Assembly (NCBI GenBank): GCA_004194705.1
Contig: SADC01001303.1
Location: forward strand, 442,501-506,500
Direction: 5' to 3'
Source: Ditylenchus dipsaci
Taxonomy: Eukaryota > Nematoda > Chromadorea > Rhabditida > Anguinidae
Length of the DNA stretch: 64,000 nucleotides
The notes beneath the pieces are model-generated. The model did no database searches. It was not told the origin of the DNA and worked only from the letters and a program-made list of their open reading frames with translations. Positions within the stretch are counted from its first letter, which is position 1. Each line of letters begins with the position of its first letter. The translations under genes were made by a program, and so were the position numbers. Below are positions 53,973 through 64,000 of this stretch, in pieces.

Positions 53973-55263
53973 GTATGTGTGTATTCATATATATTCTTCT
54001 AATATAATGCTACCATTTTATACTACAAATCTTTTTTGTTTTGAACTCTTCTTTCGCAGCAATGGCACTTTCCCTCTTGTGCCTGTACACCTTCCTTTTT
54101 TCGCAGATTTTGATGGGATGCTTTTATTTTTCGCACATATTTGACTGTAAATTGGTCTTGTTGGGTGTGTATGAGTAGATTAGGTTAGGTAGAATTTTCT
54201 CTACTTCTTGAAGGATGGGTGTCTGGAATTATAGTGAAAAAAGCTATTGCTGAAAGAAATTGTCATGAATGTGTTCTTTTATTGGTTAAATCTTTTAAGA
54301 AAGTGTTTCGTAGCTAGAGTTGCTAAAAAAGATTTTTATGAAATTTACAAAATGAATTCAATAGGTCAATATGCATGTTCACATTTTGTAAAATCTCTGA
54401 TAAGAGCCGTCGCCAAAGTTTCTAAATATGCTTTTATTTAAATGCCGTTTAGAGCCAAGGTTTGTTAGAATTTAGTGTTGCGGTGTAAACAAACTTGAGC
54501 AAAATTTAAAGTTAGATGAGAAACATTAGCTTTTTAATTTATTTTTAAATGCTTTTAAAATAATGCTTTTAAAAAACTGACCAACCTTTTTCAGATGTTT
54601 TTATTTTTTGATCCGCTTGGAGACATTTTTAAGAAATTGAAGAATTCTGATACTGTGTTTTCAAGCGCTGTGTTTTCAACAGGTATGAAGGGTCGTCGTT
54701 ATTGAAGGTTTTTAAGTAGATAAAACTAAAAAAAATTTAAAACCAATATGCAGTTGATAAAATGACACTTTTTGACGGAAAATGACCGAAATGTGCCTTT
54801 TGTGGCCTAATGTACTTTACTTTCAAAATTTGAACTTACTATGTTCCCTAATCTAAGATTAAATTAACTTAAATACATATTGCGTTTCAAGAAACCTATA
54901 AAATTTGAAATGTTGTTTGCTATATAAGTATTATCTTATTTCTTTTTCGCAAAACATTGAATAAGGTCGTATTGATGATGCGGTTCTATCTTTTCTCTTG
55001 GTTTTTTGTATGAAATTTTGCTTACCAGCAGTAGAAAAACAAAAAAAAAACTGAAAAATGGGTTAAATATTAGTAAAAAATTTCATAGATGAGGGCAAAG
55101 TTATTTAGTCAGCCGCTTAAATTGCGGCCAACTTCGAACTGTTTTCAGGCTCTATCTTAAAAAAAGTTATAAGTGAATCTTTTTTGAAAAATTAATTTTT
55201 CTGGAACATTTCGGCCTAAAAAATCAGTGAAGCGTGTATAATGAAAAAAAGTTGTTTCAAATG
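53973..55263. other. Intron of the Caskin-like gene; no feature assigned
   Basis: An open frame at 54,247-54,441 resembles nothing I know. A possible extra exon after TTCGCAG at 54,058 (NGTFPLVPVHLPFFADFDG) has a compatible acceptor but is not supported by similarity. Confidence 0.4.
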
Positions 55264-55268
55264 TAGCT

Positions 55269-55380
55269 TGAATGCAAAATACAGCCAGGGGTGAAAAAAA
55301 CCTCCAAACACCCAAGTGCTTTGAAGCTTTGATTCTGGTTGGTGTTTCAGGAGTCTTTTTTACCTCTGGATACTGCATTG
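55269..55380. repeat. Imperfect palindrome of about 110 bp
   Basis: AATGCAAAATACAGCC at the left and GGATACTGCATT at the right, with inner AAACACCCAAGTGC against GGTTGGTGTTTC, fold back around TTTGAAGCTTTGATTC. Confidence 0.6.
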
Positions 55381-55663
55381 GATTTCATCTGGTTCTAGAA
55401 CAACCGGCCGGAGTGCACAATGTGACCTTTTCTCGGAAAAGCGATTTCGGGAGAAAGTAACATCGTGCACTTTAGCCAAACAATCGTTTTACTATGCACC
55501 TTTATACTTATTTTGTGGGCCAAAACACCGTCTACAAAGCTTGTGTTTCTGTATTTTTTGTTTTTTTTTTCAAACGGAGCACGATAACAGTTTGAAGTTG
55601 ACTGGAACTGAGGCGACTGATTTGACAACTTTACATGCCTTTTACAAAAATTTGACGCTACTT

Positions 55664-56376
55664 GCATATACCCCCCCCCACCAATCAACTTTTTTTAAAA
55701 GTGTTTAAAAACACCCTATATCGACTCAAAATCGCCTCAGGAGTTTAAAAAAGACATTATTTTCAAGTTCTGGTGAATAAAAAATTGAGTTTTGGGCACT
55801 TTTGAATTTCGACTTTTTACCTGTTTTATCATGTTTTGGTCACTGGAGCTGGGCAAAATAGTCTCTAAATGCGTTTTTGTTCGAGAGTCTTGCTCGGAAT
55901 TATGTCTAAGGTAAGTGAGTGCGCGCATCTTCAACCTACCAAGCCCCAAGCCACCTGCCCCCTAACCAAGCCCCCTGCGCCCCCTTCGGGGGCGCAGGGG
56001 CTTGGTTGCTTGGGTTGAGATGCGCACACCCACATACCTTAGACGCAAATCACTCAAAAGGGAGATTAGATGCATAAAAATATATGCATACCAGAGTTTA
56101 TTTATGCGATAGGCCCCAGTCAACAAAACTATGTTCAACACTTTCCTTTTCGTTCAAATTAGCCCCTTTTTAGTCTTTTTTCACCCTAATACAGCCTTAA
56201 ATCCCTTCGAAAATGGTCAAAATGGGTACTTTTTGGTGGTCCAGAAACTCGATGTTTATTGACCAGAACTCAAAGATAATGTCTTTTTTGAACTGCTGAG
56301 GTGATTTCGAGTCGATATAGGGTGTTGGGAACATTTTTAAAAAAGTTGATTTATGGGGGGGTATATGCTAGTACCG
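55664..56376. mobile_element. Foldback element, arms of the CCAATCAACTTTTTT type, GC-hairpin core
   Basis: This is a 713-bp imperfect palindrome centred at about 56,020. The tips are GCATATACCCCCCCC and GGGGGGGTATATGC. Both arms contain CCTATATCGACTC and AAGACATTATTTT blocks. The core has CCAAGCCCCCTGCGCCCCC facing GGGGGCGCAGGGGCTTGG, flanked by CTAAGGTAAGTGAGTGCGCG and its inverse GCGCACACCCACATACCTTA. Confidence 0.85.
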
Positions 56377-56454
56377 CCGAAAATGCCGAAAAAAACAGCT
56401 CGAAAGGCTCACTTGTAAGTCATAGTAAAAACGGCGATTTTTGTCAGGTCCAGA

Positions 56455-56690
56455 TACCGTATTTTATCTAATAAGCGCCCCGGGGCGCTTATTTTTCAAA
56501 CTCCCAAAAATCGAAAAATTTGGAATTCGATTTCGAGATTTTCGGGTGCTCAACCAAAATCTAAAAAGTGGAATCTGTAGAGCTCCTGGGAGTTAAGAAA
56601 ATCTATCAAACAGCTTTGCAAAATATTGATTCTGCACTGAGATCCAGACCCTCAAAGTCGAGGGGGGCGCTTATTAAAGGAAATACGGTA
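56455..56690. mobile_element. MITE of the TACCGTATTT family (best copy)
   Basis: It starts TACCGTATTTTATCTAATAA then GCGCCCCGG, and ends CGCTTATTAAAGGAAATACG then GTA, inverted. A second GGGGCGCTTATT lies just inside the left end. It is 236 bases long and non-coding; a decayed copy is at 5,145-5,385. Confidence 0.8.
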
Positions 56691-57473
56691 GTGTGATTTT
56701 GATTTTCGAACAATGTCGCAGCTGCTAGTGGCTTTAAAAGTTTTGTTTAAAAGTTAAGTTTAATTTTGTTTATGCGTTTCGTTCATGGTCAAAACTAGAC
56801 TCATCCTATGCAAAATTACTTTTTTTGCAAACTATAAGGTGTCTATTGCTTTTCTAATTGTTAATTCCTAATATTTTCACAACTTTTTTTGAAATTTTTG
56901 TCTGAAAATCTTTTCTATTAATCGCCTTTATTTCAAATTTCTTTTCGATTGAAGGATCCATGAATTCGCACCCTGTCATCATTAATCTTAGGTTAGAAGA
57001 TCATCAGTCTGTCATTCACAGCTCATTTATTTTGATGCAAACTAGTAATGCTGGCAATCGCAACTCTTTTGGCTCTACCAGCAGTCAAACAAGCTCAGGA
57101 TTCGAGAGTGGAAAGGTTGGTACACACCATAATGAAATAAGCAATTTATTGGCAACGAATGTTTCTTCTTCTATTCTCCAGTTAGTTGCTAGTGAATCAC
57201 TCTAATTGCGATGAATTTTTGCATAAATTAGAAGATGGTGAGAATAGCACTAATAATTGGTTATTTTTCAGACTGGCTCATCAACCTGCGGTGATTTGTC
57301 GAACTCGGTTAGCTCGAATAGTTCTGGCAGTTGTGCCTCCTCCAATATAGTCACCGCTGTCAATCCAATGAATAGTCCTTCATCTAGAATATCTTCGTCT
57401 GGCTCGACCACCAGTGCAGGCCGACTTTCCACATACTACACCTGTTTGGATGAATATTGTTGTGATCTTACAG

Positions 57474-58785
57474 GTCGATTTTCATATATTACCTTTTGAG
57501 GAAAAGTTATTCTGAGACAAGTTACCGATACAAAAGAAAAAAATTGTCAAAATGGTGAATAGAGTGTAATATAAGGCCTAGTCTGATGTGCTGGAGAAGT
57601 GAGAATCACTACTCCCTGAATTGATATTTTTTCTTACGAGAAAAAAAATCTTGTTTTATACCAATCCAGGAGAGTCTGACCTCATTGAATAGTCAATACA
57701 GTAGATGCTGTATACAGCTGTTATATCTGTTGATCTCCTAAAAGCTCTGAAATTCACGTTGTTTGCCTGAATAGAAGCTTTATATAATGGGCAAGAAACT
57801 TGATCATTAGAGCATTCTCTGTTAACGACTTTAAATCCAGTTCATTAAGCTCTCGGCCTCATAGGCAAAAGTGTAGATAAAAGCTAGTGAAAAACAAATT
57901 TCCCATTTGACATGGTGTCTCGATTCTTTATTATTTTGTTGGCTGTGGACTCGAGATCTGAACGAAATTAAAAGAATGTCGCACATAAATTATACAATAA
58001 CACAAACCTCACCGGCCCACTAAAAAATTAGATCGCTAAGATCGCTTGTCAGTAGAGGGTACTGGGTAGAAAAGTAATTTCTATCTTAATTCATCTTTTG
58101 CTGCGGCACTAAGATAGAGTTAATAGTTTTAAATACATATAAAGACCTGGTAGGGAAAAATTTATATTTCACATTTTTACAGCTGACTTATTTGATAGGT
58201 TTCAAGTTCTAAGTTTTTGTCTCATAAAAAATTCAGTTTCAAAATTCATCAAAGAACATTGCTTTAATAAATATTATACAGAATGTTTTTAATAACCCAT
58301 GAGAGAGTGAAATAGAGAAATAGTTTAATGGTTTTCACAAATTTTTTCCAAGTCGATGATTCAACAGTGAACACTATCACTTTTATACATTTATTCTCTA
58401 TATATTATGGTGAAAGTTGGACGGCGGTTACGAATCGGAAACACAATCTTGTACCAATTCTTTTCGTGGCTTGTTCTTTTCAATTTTCCAGCCTGTTTAT
58501 GAAGTGGTAAAAACACTGTATAGATTCCGATATTTTCTAACGAGATATATTTTCGGCAAGTTATTTGAAAACCTATAACAAAAGTTAAAAAGTTGGCGTT
58601 TTTATTTGTGAAAAAAGTCAAAAATAAAAGGAAACAGGACAATAGAAAACTTTGGTGCAAAAAAGTATTGCCCATTGTGATTATGTCTAGTAGGTGAGAA
58701 AGGTTTTCTACAATACACTTTGGAAAGACAGAAAGTTTAGCGATACTGCTTTTATCTTGTATGGCTAATTTTAATAAATTTCCAG
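57474..58785. other. Intron of the Caskin-like gene; no feature assigned
   Basis: AT-rich. No repeat ends or conserved reading frame were recognised. Confidence 0.4.
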
Positions 58786-59913
58786 GTGGATTAGGTTGCA
58801 GCAGTGCTGGCAGTAGCGAGATAGGACATCATCAGCCCTGAAATCACTAACACCACCTCCAAACAATCAAAGAGCAGTAGGTAGGCAACATCTTCATGTG
58901 GTCGTGTCAACATTAGAAAGATGATGGCTAAAGGCATACCTGTGAGTATTCCTTTAAATTTGAAAGCTTACAGCAATATTTTGTATTGCAGGAATCAGAA
59001 ATCATGGCAGAATGGTTGCAAAGACTATGCCTCTCCAGTGCTTAGCCTTGTTTATTAGACAGGGCTATGACTTGATCTCTATTTTTAGAATAACACTTGA
59101 ATACTTAACAACACTCGGTATATCCAAGCCAGCCGACAGGAAAAGATTGATGCAGGTACACTAAACATCTCTTTTACGTTGTCTGAGAATAAAGTTATTT
59201 TTGAAATTTTAAGGATATACAGCAGTGGAATATTGTTGACAATTGGACTGCACATGTGACGGCGGATTGTGGAATAAGGTACGGATTTTAGTAAATTTTT
59301 GAAAAATTAAACTTCAAATGAGCAGAGCAGCGGTACTTATAGACCCAGGATATAGCATTGAAGATAACTATCTAGTGACAAGTGCGCATCCATGCAGGAT
59401 GACTACTTAATGAAAAAAGTTGATACGGTCTAACGTGTTTTTTCTTTGAAGGACCATGGTTTTTTCATGCAGTGGCATGTGCGAAATTTGAATTGAAGGG
59501 GGACACTTCTCTTTCGTCTCTCACTGCACTCTTTGGATTCGTTTGAAATGACTCCAAAGAGTACAGGGAGAGCAAAATTTACAGTTGACACATATTCAGA
59601 AAAAAAATCGACGTGACCTTATATTCATCCATTAACTTGTCTCGCTCTCCCAGTATCTCCTGTTCCACCACTGCTTCTTCCACCTTTCAGTCAACTGTTC
59701 AAGTGCTTCAGACTCTGGAAATGGCACTTCCATCCAGTCACAATCTAATTATTATGGTAACACAGTCTTTGTGTCTCCATATATGGCTCTGGACAGGAGA
59801 CCGTTCCACCAGCCACCTCAGAATCCGCAGAAGAAGTCTAGTAGTTTGGTGAATGCCAAACAAACACCAATAGTCACGGTAAGCATAACAATGATGGCTC
59901 ATAAACGGCTCAG

Positions 59914-61063
59914 CACGTACTTCGAGTTCAAGTTCGGCTTGAGTTCAGAATGCCCCCCCCCCACGGGGACTGATCAGGTGGAGGAGATAACTTCATATTC
60001 GTGTTTCTCGACCCCGATTTCATGAGAAAGCCGGCTGTTTTTTTGGTTCTGAGAAAAAAAATTTTTTTCGAACCACAGGGGGGTATCATGGTTTTTTAGT
60101 CAAAATTTGAAAAATTTAAATTGGCGCCTTTTGAATTTAAAAGGGAATAAGGGCTGTATTGGGAGGGGAAGGGAATAAAAGAGGGCCACTGATCACACAG
60201 GCCCACTAACAAGAAGATGTTGAACATAGTTTTGAATACTGGGGCTACCGCATAAATAAACTCTGGTATGCATGCTTTTTCATGCATCCAGAGTCACTTT
60301 CGAGTGATTTGTGTCTAAGGTATGTGGGTGTGCGCATCTCAACTTCAAGCCCCCAAGCCCCCTGCGCCCCCGAAGGGGCGCAGGGGGCTTGAGAGTTAGA
60401 GATGCGCGCACACACTTACCTTAGACATGATTCCGAGAAGTACTCTTGACCATAAAATGCATATAGAGTCTTTTTTTGCCACGGCCCAGTTGAAAAACAT
60501 GGTGAGGCAGTCGAAGAATATAGATATTCAAATTTATAATGTTCTGCCATAAAAGTGGCCCCCTTTTATTCCCTTCCCCTCCCAATACAGCCCTTATTCC
60601 TTTTAAATTCAAAAGGCGCCAATTTAAATTTTTCAAATTTTGACTAAAAAACCATGATACCCCCTGTGGTTCGAAAAAAAAATTTTTTCTCAGAACCAAA
60701 AAAACAGCCGGCTTTCTCATGAAATCGGGGTCGAGAAACACGAATATGAAGTTATCTCCTCCACCTGATCAGTCCCCGTGGGGGGGGGGGGGGGATTCTG
60801 AACTGCAACCTCAAGTTCTTCTTCGAGTTTGGATTTTTGGATACGTACTGGAACACGAAGGTGTTCACGTTTTTCGAGTCTGAGTTCAAATACGAGGTCG
60901 AAATTGAAAGTGTTCATGTGAAAAACTTAAACCCTTTCGTTAGCAAATCTCCCAAAAGGCAACTTCCAGTAATCTTTCTCCACTCTGGGGTGAGGTTCTC
61001 AGTAATCCAGGCTATATACATGAATACCTTCAAGTCCGGTCGAAGTCAAACTCGAAGTACGTG
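59914..61063. mobile_element. Foldback element, CATATTCGTG arms, inside an outer TIR (intron)
   Basis: The outer ends CACGTACTTCGAGTT (59,914-59,928) and AACTCGAAGTACGTG (61,049-61,063) are perfect inverted repeats. Inside, 59,947-60,795 is a long palindrome: GATAACTTCATATTCGTG, TTTCATGAGAAAGCCGGCTG and GGTATCATGGTTTTTTAGTC occur in both arms, which converge on the GC hairpin at about 60,355-60,395. The core again carries CTAAGGTATGTGGGTGTGCG. It lies in the intron between the 59,691 and 61,142 exons. Confidence 0.85.
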
Positions 61064-61787
61064 AATACCTTTGAGTTGATTCATTTCATTGATTTCATCC
61101 CCACTCATCTTTGACTATTTTTAATCTGAATTAAATTGCAGGTTTGCCCTAACAAACAGCCACGATGTAGTAGTCTAGACCAAGACCTGGACGATGACAG
61201 TGTTATTACAAAAACAGTAGCTTTGGTCTGCCTAAACTAAACCTCTACAGGACCAGCCAGATTCTGTCTGACTTCTCCGAGCTACCAAAGTCTATTGATG
61301 GAGAACCCATGTCTGAGGCCTGCCAAAGATATTATAGCTGCTGCAGACATGATTGTCCTCCGCTCCCTCTTTGGTAGCTGATTCAATAACTAATACTTTC
61401 ATATTTTTGATCATTTCCAGCTCCAATGACATCTACAGCTGCTTTCAAAAAAATCGGCTAGATCAGAGCAATACCATGTAAACTCAGCCTTATACTATGG
61501 AACACTAGCACCCAGCTTCTCATCAGCAGCAGCAAAGGTCAAGTTGCTCCAGGAACATGTCTCTACCTAAGATGGAGCCAGTGATTCATCGAAGAACTGA
61601 CTTCTGAGCGGTGCATCTAAGCCAATGTCGATAGTAACCTGAACTTAAATGACTACCATTATTACCTACTTACCTACTGCCTGTATTATTTTTAACTCAA
61701 TTTGCGGTTTCATGCGATAAAATGCTCTATTTATTCTTCTGCAATCACTTTTGTAATCATGAAAATATTGTTAAAGCTGTGGAAAAC

Positions 61788-61793
61788 AATAAA
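61788..61793 (+). terminator. AATAAA polyadenylation signal, candidate for the Caskin-like gene
   Basis: AATAAA lies about 180 bases after the last in-frame stop of the inferred terminal exon. Confidence 0.45.
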
Positions 61794-61984
61794 ATGAGGC
61801 CTGGATATATTTCATCGGACGGATAGGCTTGCCGGCGAATTTTTGAGTTCTGGGCCGAGGAACCTGAACCGAAGTTTTCGGATTCGGCATCTCAGCAAAG
61901 AGCTTTGTAGAATAGGATTGTCAGCTAAGGTTCTCGTGAGTTCTTATTTCGAAGGGCCCCGGCCTCCTTCGAAAATAAGAATAA

Positions 61985-62155
61985 GTTAGTGCGCGCATCC
62001 CCCTTCGAAGGCGCAGAGGGCTTGGTTGCTTGGGGTCCAGATGTGCACACCCACATAACTTAGACGCAAACCACTCGAAATAGACTCTGGATGCATAAAA
62101 ATGTAAGCATACCAGAGTTTATTTATGCGGTAGGTCCTACTCATCGAAACTATGT
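61985..62155. mobile_element. Foldback-family core fragment, no arms
   Basis: GTTAGTGCGCGCATC, a weakened CCCCCTTCGAAGGCGCAGAG hairpin, CACACCCACATAACTTAGAC and GCATACCAGAGTTTATTTAT match the core of the other copies. Confidence 0.75.
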
Positions 62156-62186
62156 TCAAATCCTGTCTTTTTGGGGTATCCAAGTA

Positions 62187-62373
62187 CAGTCAAACCTCGA
62201 TAATCCGCCACCCCGCTAAACCGCCACCCTCGATAAACCGCCACCCTCGTTAAGCCCGATTTGGTTGGCCGTCAGAGAAACTCAATAAACTTTACCCCCG
62301 CTAAGCCGCCACCTCGATAATCCGCCACCCTCGGATCGGTCCCATGGGGTGGCGGATTATCGAGGTTTGACTG
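62187..62373. mobile_element. Modular pogo-like MITE, CCGCCACC family (intact ends)
   Basis: TA-CAGTCAAACCTCGATAATCC and the inverted GGATTATCGAGGTTTGACTG-TA give perfect 20-base TIRs with TA on both sides. The body is six or more copies of a 16-17-base module (CGATAATCCGCCACCCT) split by a central GATTTGGTTGGCCGTC block, then CGGTCCC. The same order of parts is seen in the GATCACC family at 12,428. Confidence 0.85.
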
Positions 62374-62534
62374 TACCCTTTTAAGTTGAATTGCCTTGGT
62401 CACCCAAGTCAAAATTTAGTTAAAAAAAATTCCAAAAAGTGCCGTCCCCCACCTGAAAACACCTTTACTCTACCTTCCAGGTCCTAAAACACGCAAAAAA
62501 GTAGTTAAAAAACTTTCCGTGAGGAGTTGTTATA

Positions 62535-62752
62535 CTATACTTTAGCCGTCTCGAGAGCATCAGTAGCTTCGATGAAGAGAAACTCGAGCTTAATAGATCC
62601 GTCTATCATCGTCTAAAAATTGAGTGTATATCCAAGCAATAAAAAATATTTCAAAAATCTTACCTGTTCATACCAGGTCGCAAACACATTTTCCATGTGA
62701 ACGTAACTGGTCAAGAAAATGACAATGCGATCAGGAACAACATTAGCTAGCT
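62535..62752 (-). pseudogene. XPD/ERCC2-type helicase fragment
   Basis: There are two exons on the minus strand, 62752-62664 and 62612-62535, with GT/AG borders and compatible phase. They encode VVPDRIVIFLTSYVHMENVF, then ATWYEQ, then LEFLFIEATDALETAKV and TAG. This matches the segment of the second helicase domain of XPD (the TFIIH helicase of nucleotide excision repair) that reads PDGIV.FFTSY..ME....WYEQ and LLFIET.D..ET. A full XPD is about 760 residues; only about 54 are here, with a stop where the protein should continue. It is a gene fragment or decayed duplicate. Confidence 0.75.
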
Positions 62753-62827
62753 CTAGGATCAAACATTACCAGTCCCGGCCTTCGAATTCGGTACATTGGA
62801 AAAATAACCTCTGAAAAATTTACTCAC

Positions 62828-62976
62828 ATAGACGAGCTCTACGCATCATGTTTGCTTGTACGGCAGCTTGGATTTTGGCTTCATCTATCGTCTGCTTCTT
62901 CAGCCTTTCCTTTTACCATCTTTTGATGATCGCAGTTCGACGACTTCCGGATTGACCATAAGACCATTAGGATTGC
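62828..62976 (-). pseudogene. Unrecognised basic helical exon
   Basis: An AG precedes (TGTCCAG) and GTGAGT follows. The reading is NPNGLMVNPEVVELRSSKDG then KRK, and after a frame change equal to one missing base, LKKQTIDEAKIQAAVQANMM then RRARL. The composition and lack of stops suggest real coding sequence with a charged helix. It precedes the XPD fragment on the same strand but does not match the XPD sequence expected there, so it probably belongs to another gene. Family not recognised. Confidence 0.45.
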
Positions 62977-63489
62977 CTGGACACGCAAAAAATACTGAAA
63001 TACACAACAGACAAAAAGTGCGAAATCACACACTTTTCCATACAATTTATATACCAAACTGTAGCCTGTATATTCAGGAACCAGAAAAGTCAGACCAATT
63101 TTGCAAAGTCGGAATTCTCAAAACTAGAGACCGCTTTAAAGCAAACAACTGGCGTTTTCCGAGTAAAAATAGGGGTTTTTGCGTTTTCTTTTTAACTTTT
63201 GCATAAAACGCCCTAAATTTGCATTACATACGTCAAGTTTCGCGGTTTAAGTGGGCAATTAGGACATTTACTTTATGGCATATCCGATTTAATACGATTT
63301 ATTTCATCTCAAAACATGAAAAACATTAAAAATCCGAATAAAATTATTCCGGATAAATTACTGCCGAAAGTGATTTTTGGCGAATCCATTTTTTTCGAAA
63401 CTAATTTTCGGCGAATCCATTTATTTTTAAAATTATTGTGAGCTAAAACCAAGCAACGTAAAACCGAAGATATCATAATTTTTTTTTCT
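62977..63489. other. Unassigned sequence
   Basis: TTTTTGGCGAATCCATTT occurs twice with small changes (about 63,376 and 63,407). No gene was recognised. Confidence 0.4.
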
Positions 63490-63494
63490 GTACA

Positions 63495-63565
63495 GCCAAC
63501 TAAATAAGTTTCAGGGTGGCGTAAACCGAGAGTGGCGTTAAATCAAGATGGCGTAAATTGAAAGT
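63495..63565. mobile_element. Solo end of a modular element, GTGGCGTAAA type
   Basis: Three variants of a 17-base module lie in tandem: GGTGGCGTAAACCGAGA, GTGGCGTTAAATCAAGA and TGGCGTAAATTGAAAG. The module spacing and the GGCG/CACC core resemble the ends of the MITEs at 62,187 and 52,189. The partner end was not found. Confidence 0.5.
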
Positions 63566-63775
63566 GACAAACTTTTGTGCCAAGACAAAAAATAAAACAC
63601 TTCTAACTTTCAGATTGCTTCAGCAAAAAGCTTTATAGGAAAAAAATTTCAAAACTAAAAACAGCATCGTGTTCAGCGTGAAATTCTGAGCTAGAGATCC
63701 CAGAAGTCACGCACTAGGATTGGAGTGTTAATGGAGGTTAATACACTTTAAAGTTTTTTCTTTTTCCTGTCTATC

Positions 63776-64000
63776 AAAAGGGTATGCTTGCCGCGGATGG
63801 GAATTTTTTGAAATGTGGGTACCGGGAAAATTCAAACGAGAATCAATTTCACGCAATTTGGTTAAAAGAGTAGGAGAAGACAGCATATGAAGTGTTCTTT
63901 CCTTGAAGTGCAACACCATCACACCCCACACCCCCACACCGCCACCCTCCCGAAGAAAACTACTGAAGCACACATTCATTAGGAGTATTATCAGATATAT
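63776..64000. mobile_element. Partial element of the tRNA-bearing TIR family
   Basis: AAAAGGGTATGCTTGCCGCG, GATGGGAATTTTTTGAAATG, GGGTACC and AAATTCAAACGAGAATC follow the terminal order of copy A. No tRNA-like core is seen before the window ends, so it is truncated or runs past 64,000. Confidence 0.6.

Larger units (their letters stand above)
51606..61607 (+). pseudogene. Caskin-like gene, 3' part: Ser-rich linker and SAM domain, several frameshifts
   Basis: Inferred exons are 51606-51915, 53720-53972, about 57040-57115, 57272-57473, 58786-58941, 58992-59155, 59214-59278, 59691-59878, 61142-about 61378 and about 61430-61607. Nearly all have GT/AG borders, and most adjacent phases agree. Early exons are Ser/Pro-rich (SGHRLSTASVGNELFNGSS; NRNSFGSTSSQTSSGFESGK). 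The 58.9-59.3 kb exons encode a SAM domain: ESEIMAEWLQRLCL, LFIRQGYDLISIFRITLEYL and TTLGISKPADRKRLMQDIQQ. This is closest in my judgement to SAM1 of Caskin scaffold proteins, which bind CASK and assemble signalling complexes. SAM2 is not clear. Ankyrin repeats and SH3 are not seen in the window. An in-frame TAG is at about 51,693, and frame changes near 53,745, 58,838, 58,925, 59,040 and 61,205 each equal one missing base. It may be intact in reality. Confidence 0.6.

Noticed and set aside
62856..63206. 116-codon plus-strand open frame
   Set aside because: It overlaps the minus-strand exon with splice sites, and its composition looks like random AT-rich sequence.

Overview
The window looks like nematode nuclear DNA. 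The evidence is a 20.3 kb tract of the nematode-type telomere repeat TTAGGC, two chemoreceptor-type 7TM genes of nematode families (one Srbc/Srab-like, one Srh-like), a TTTTCAG splice acceptor a few bases before an ATG (typical of spliced-leader trans-splicing), and AT-rich DNA with small exons. There is no bacterial or viral gene organisation, and no rRNA or functional tRNA gene. Species cannot be told from the sequence alone.

Layout. 1-1.8 kb: degenerate telomere-like repeats (TTAGGC/TTCGGC), a terminal-inverted-repeat (TIR) element sitting in them, and a 38-bp satellite. 2.3-4.3 kb: a foldback element split by another transposon. 4.7-6.4 kb: an Srbc-like receptor gene on the minus strand. 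6.4-16.6 kb: a giant inverted repeat (two arms of about 4.73 kb around a 723-bp spacer), each arm holding a TIR element with a decayed Myb/SANT-like gene. 16.6-17.5 kb: degenerate tandem repeats of about 50 bp. 17,477-37,824: TTAGGC repeats, all in one orientation and pointing rightward as at a right-hand chromosome end, then 17 Ns. 37.8-64 kb: unrelated non-telomeric sequence, probably another contig, dense in small TIR, foldback and tRNA-bearing elements. It holds an Srh-like receptor (46.3-47.2 kb), the 3' part of a Caskin-like SAM-domain gene (about 51.6-61.6 kb, plus strand) and a short XPD/ERCC2 helicase fragment (62.5-62.75 kb, minus strand).

Most recognisable genes need frame changes to read through. 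By hand, nearly all of these are equivalent to the loss of one base, and most flaws in the telomere array are also single-base length changes. Some apparent pseudogenes may therefore be intact genes with uncorrected assembly indels. The Myb/SANT gene is an exception: both inverted-repeat arms share its defects, so they are probably real.

The repeats are the most interesting content. They include a modular-ended pogo-like DNA transposon group whose families appear to have replaced all their end modules together, TIR elements of about 320 bp with a tRNA-like pol III promoter in the middle, foldback elements with exchanged arms around a shared GC-hairpin core, and TIR elements that carry short telomere-like tracts.
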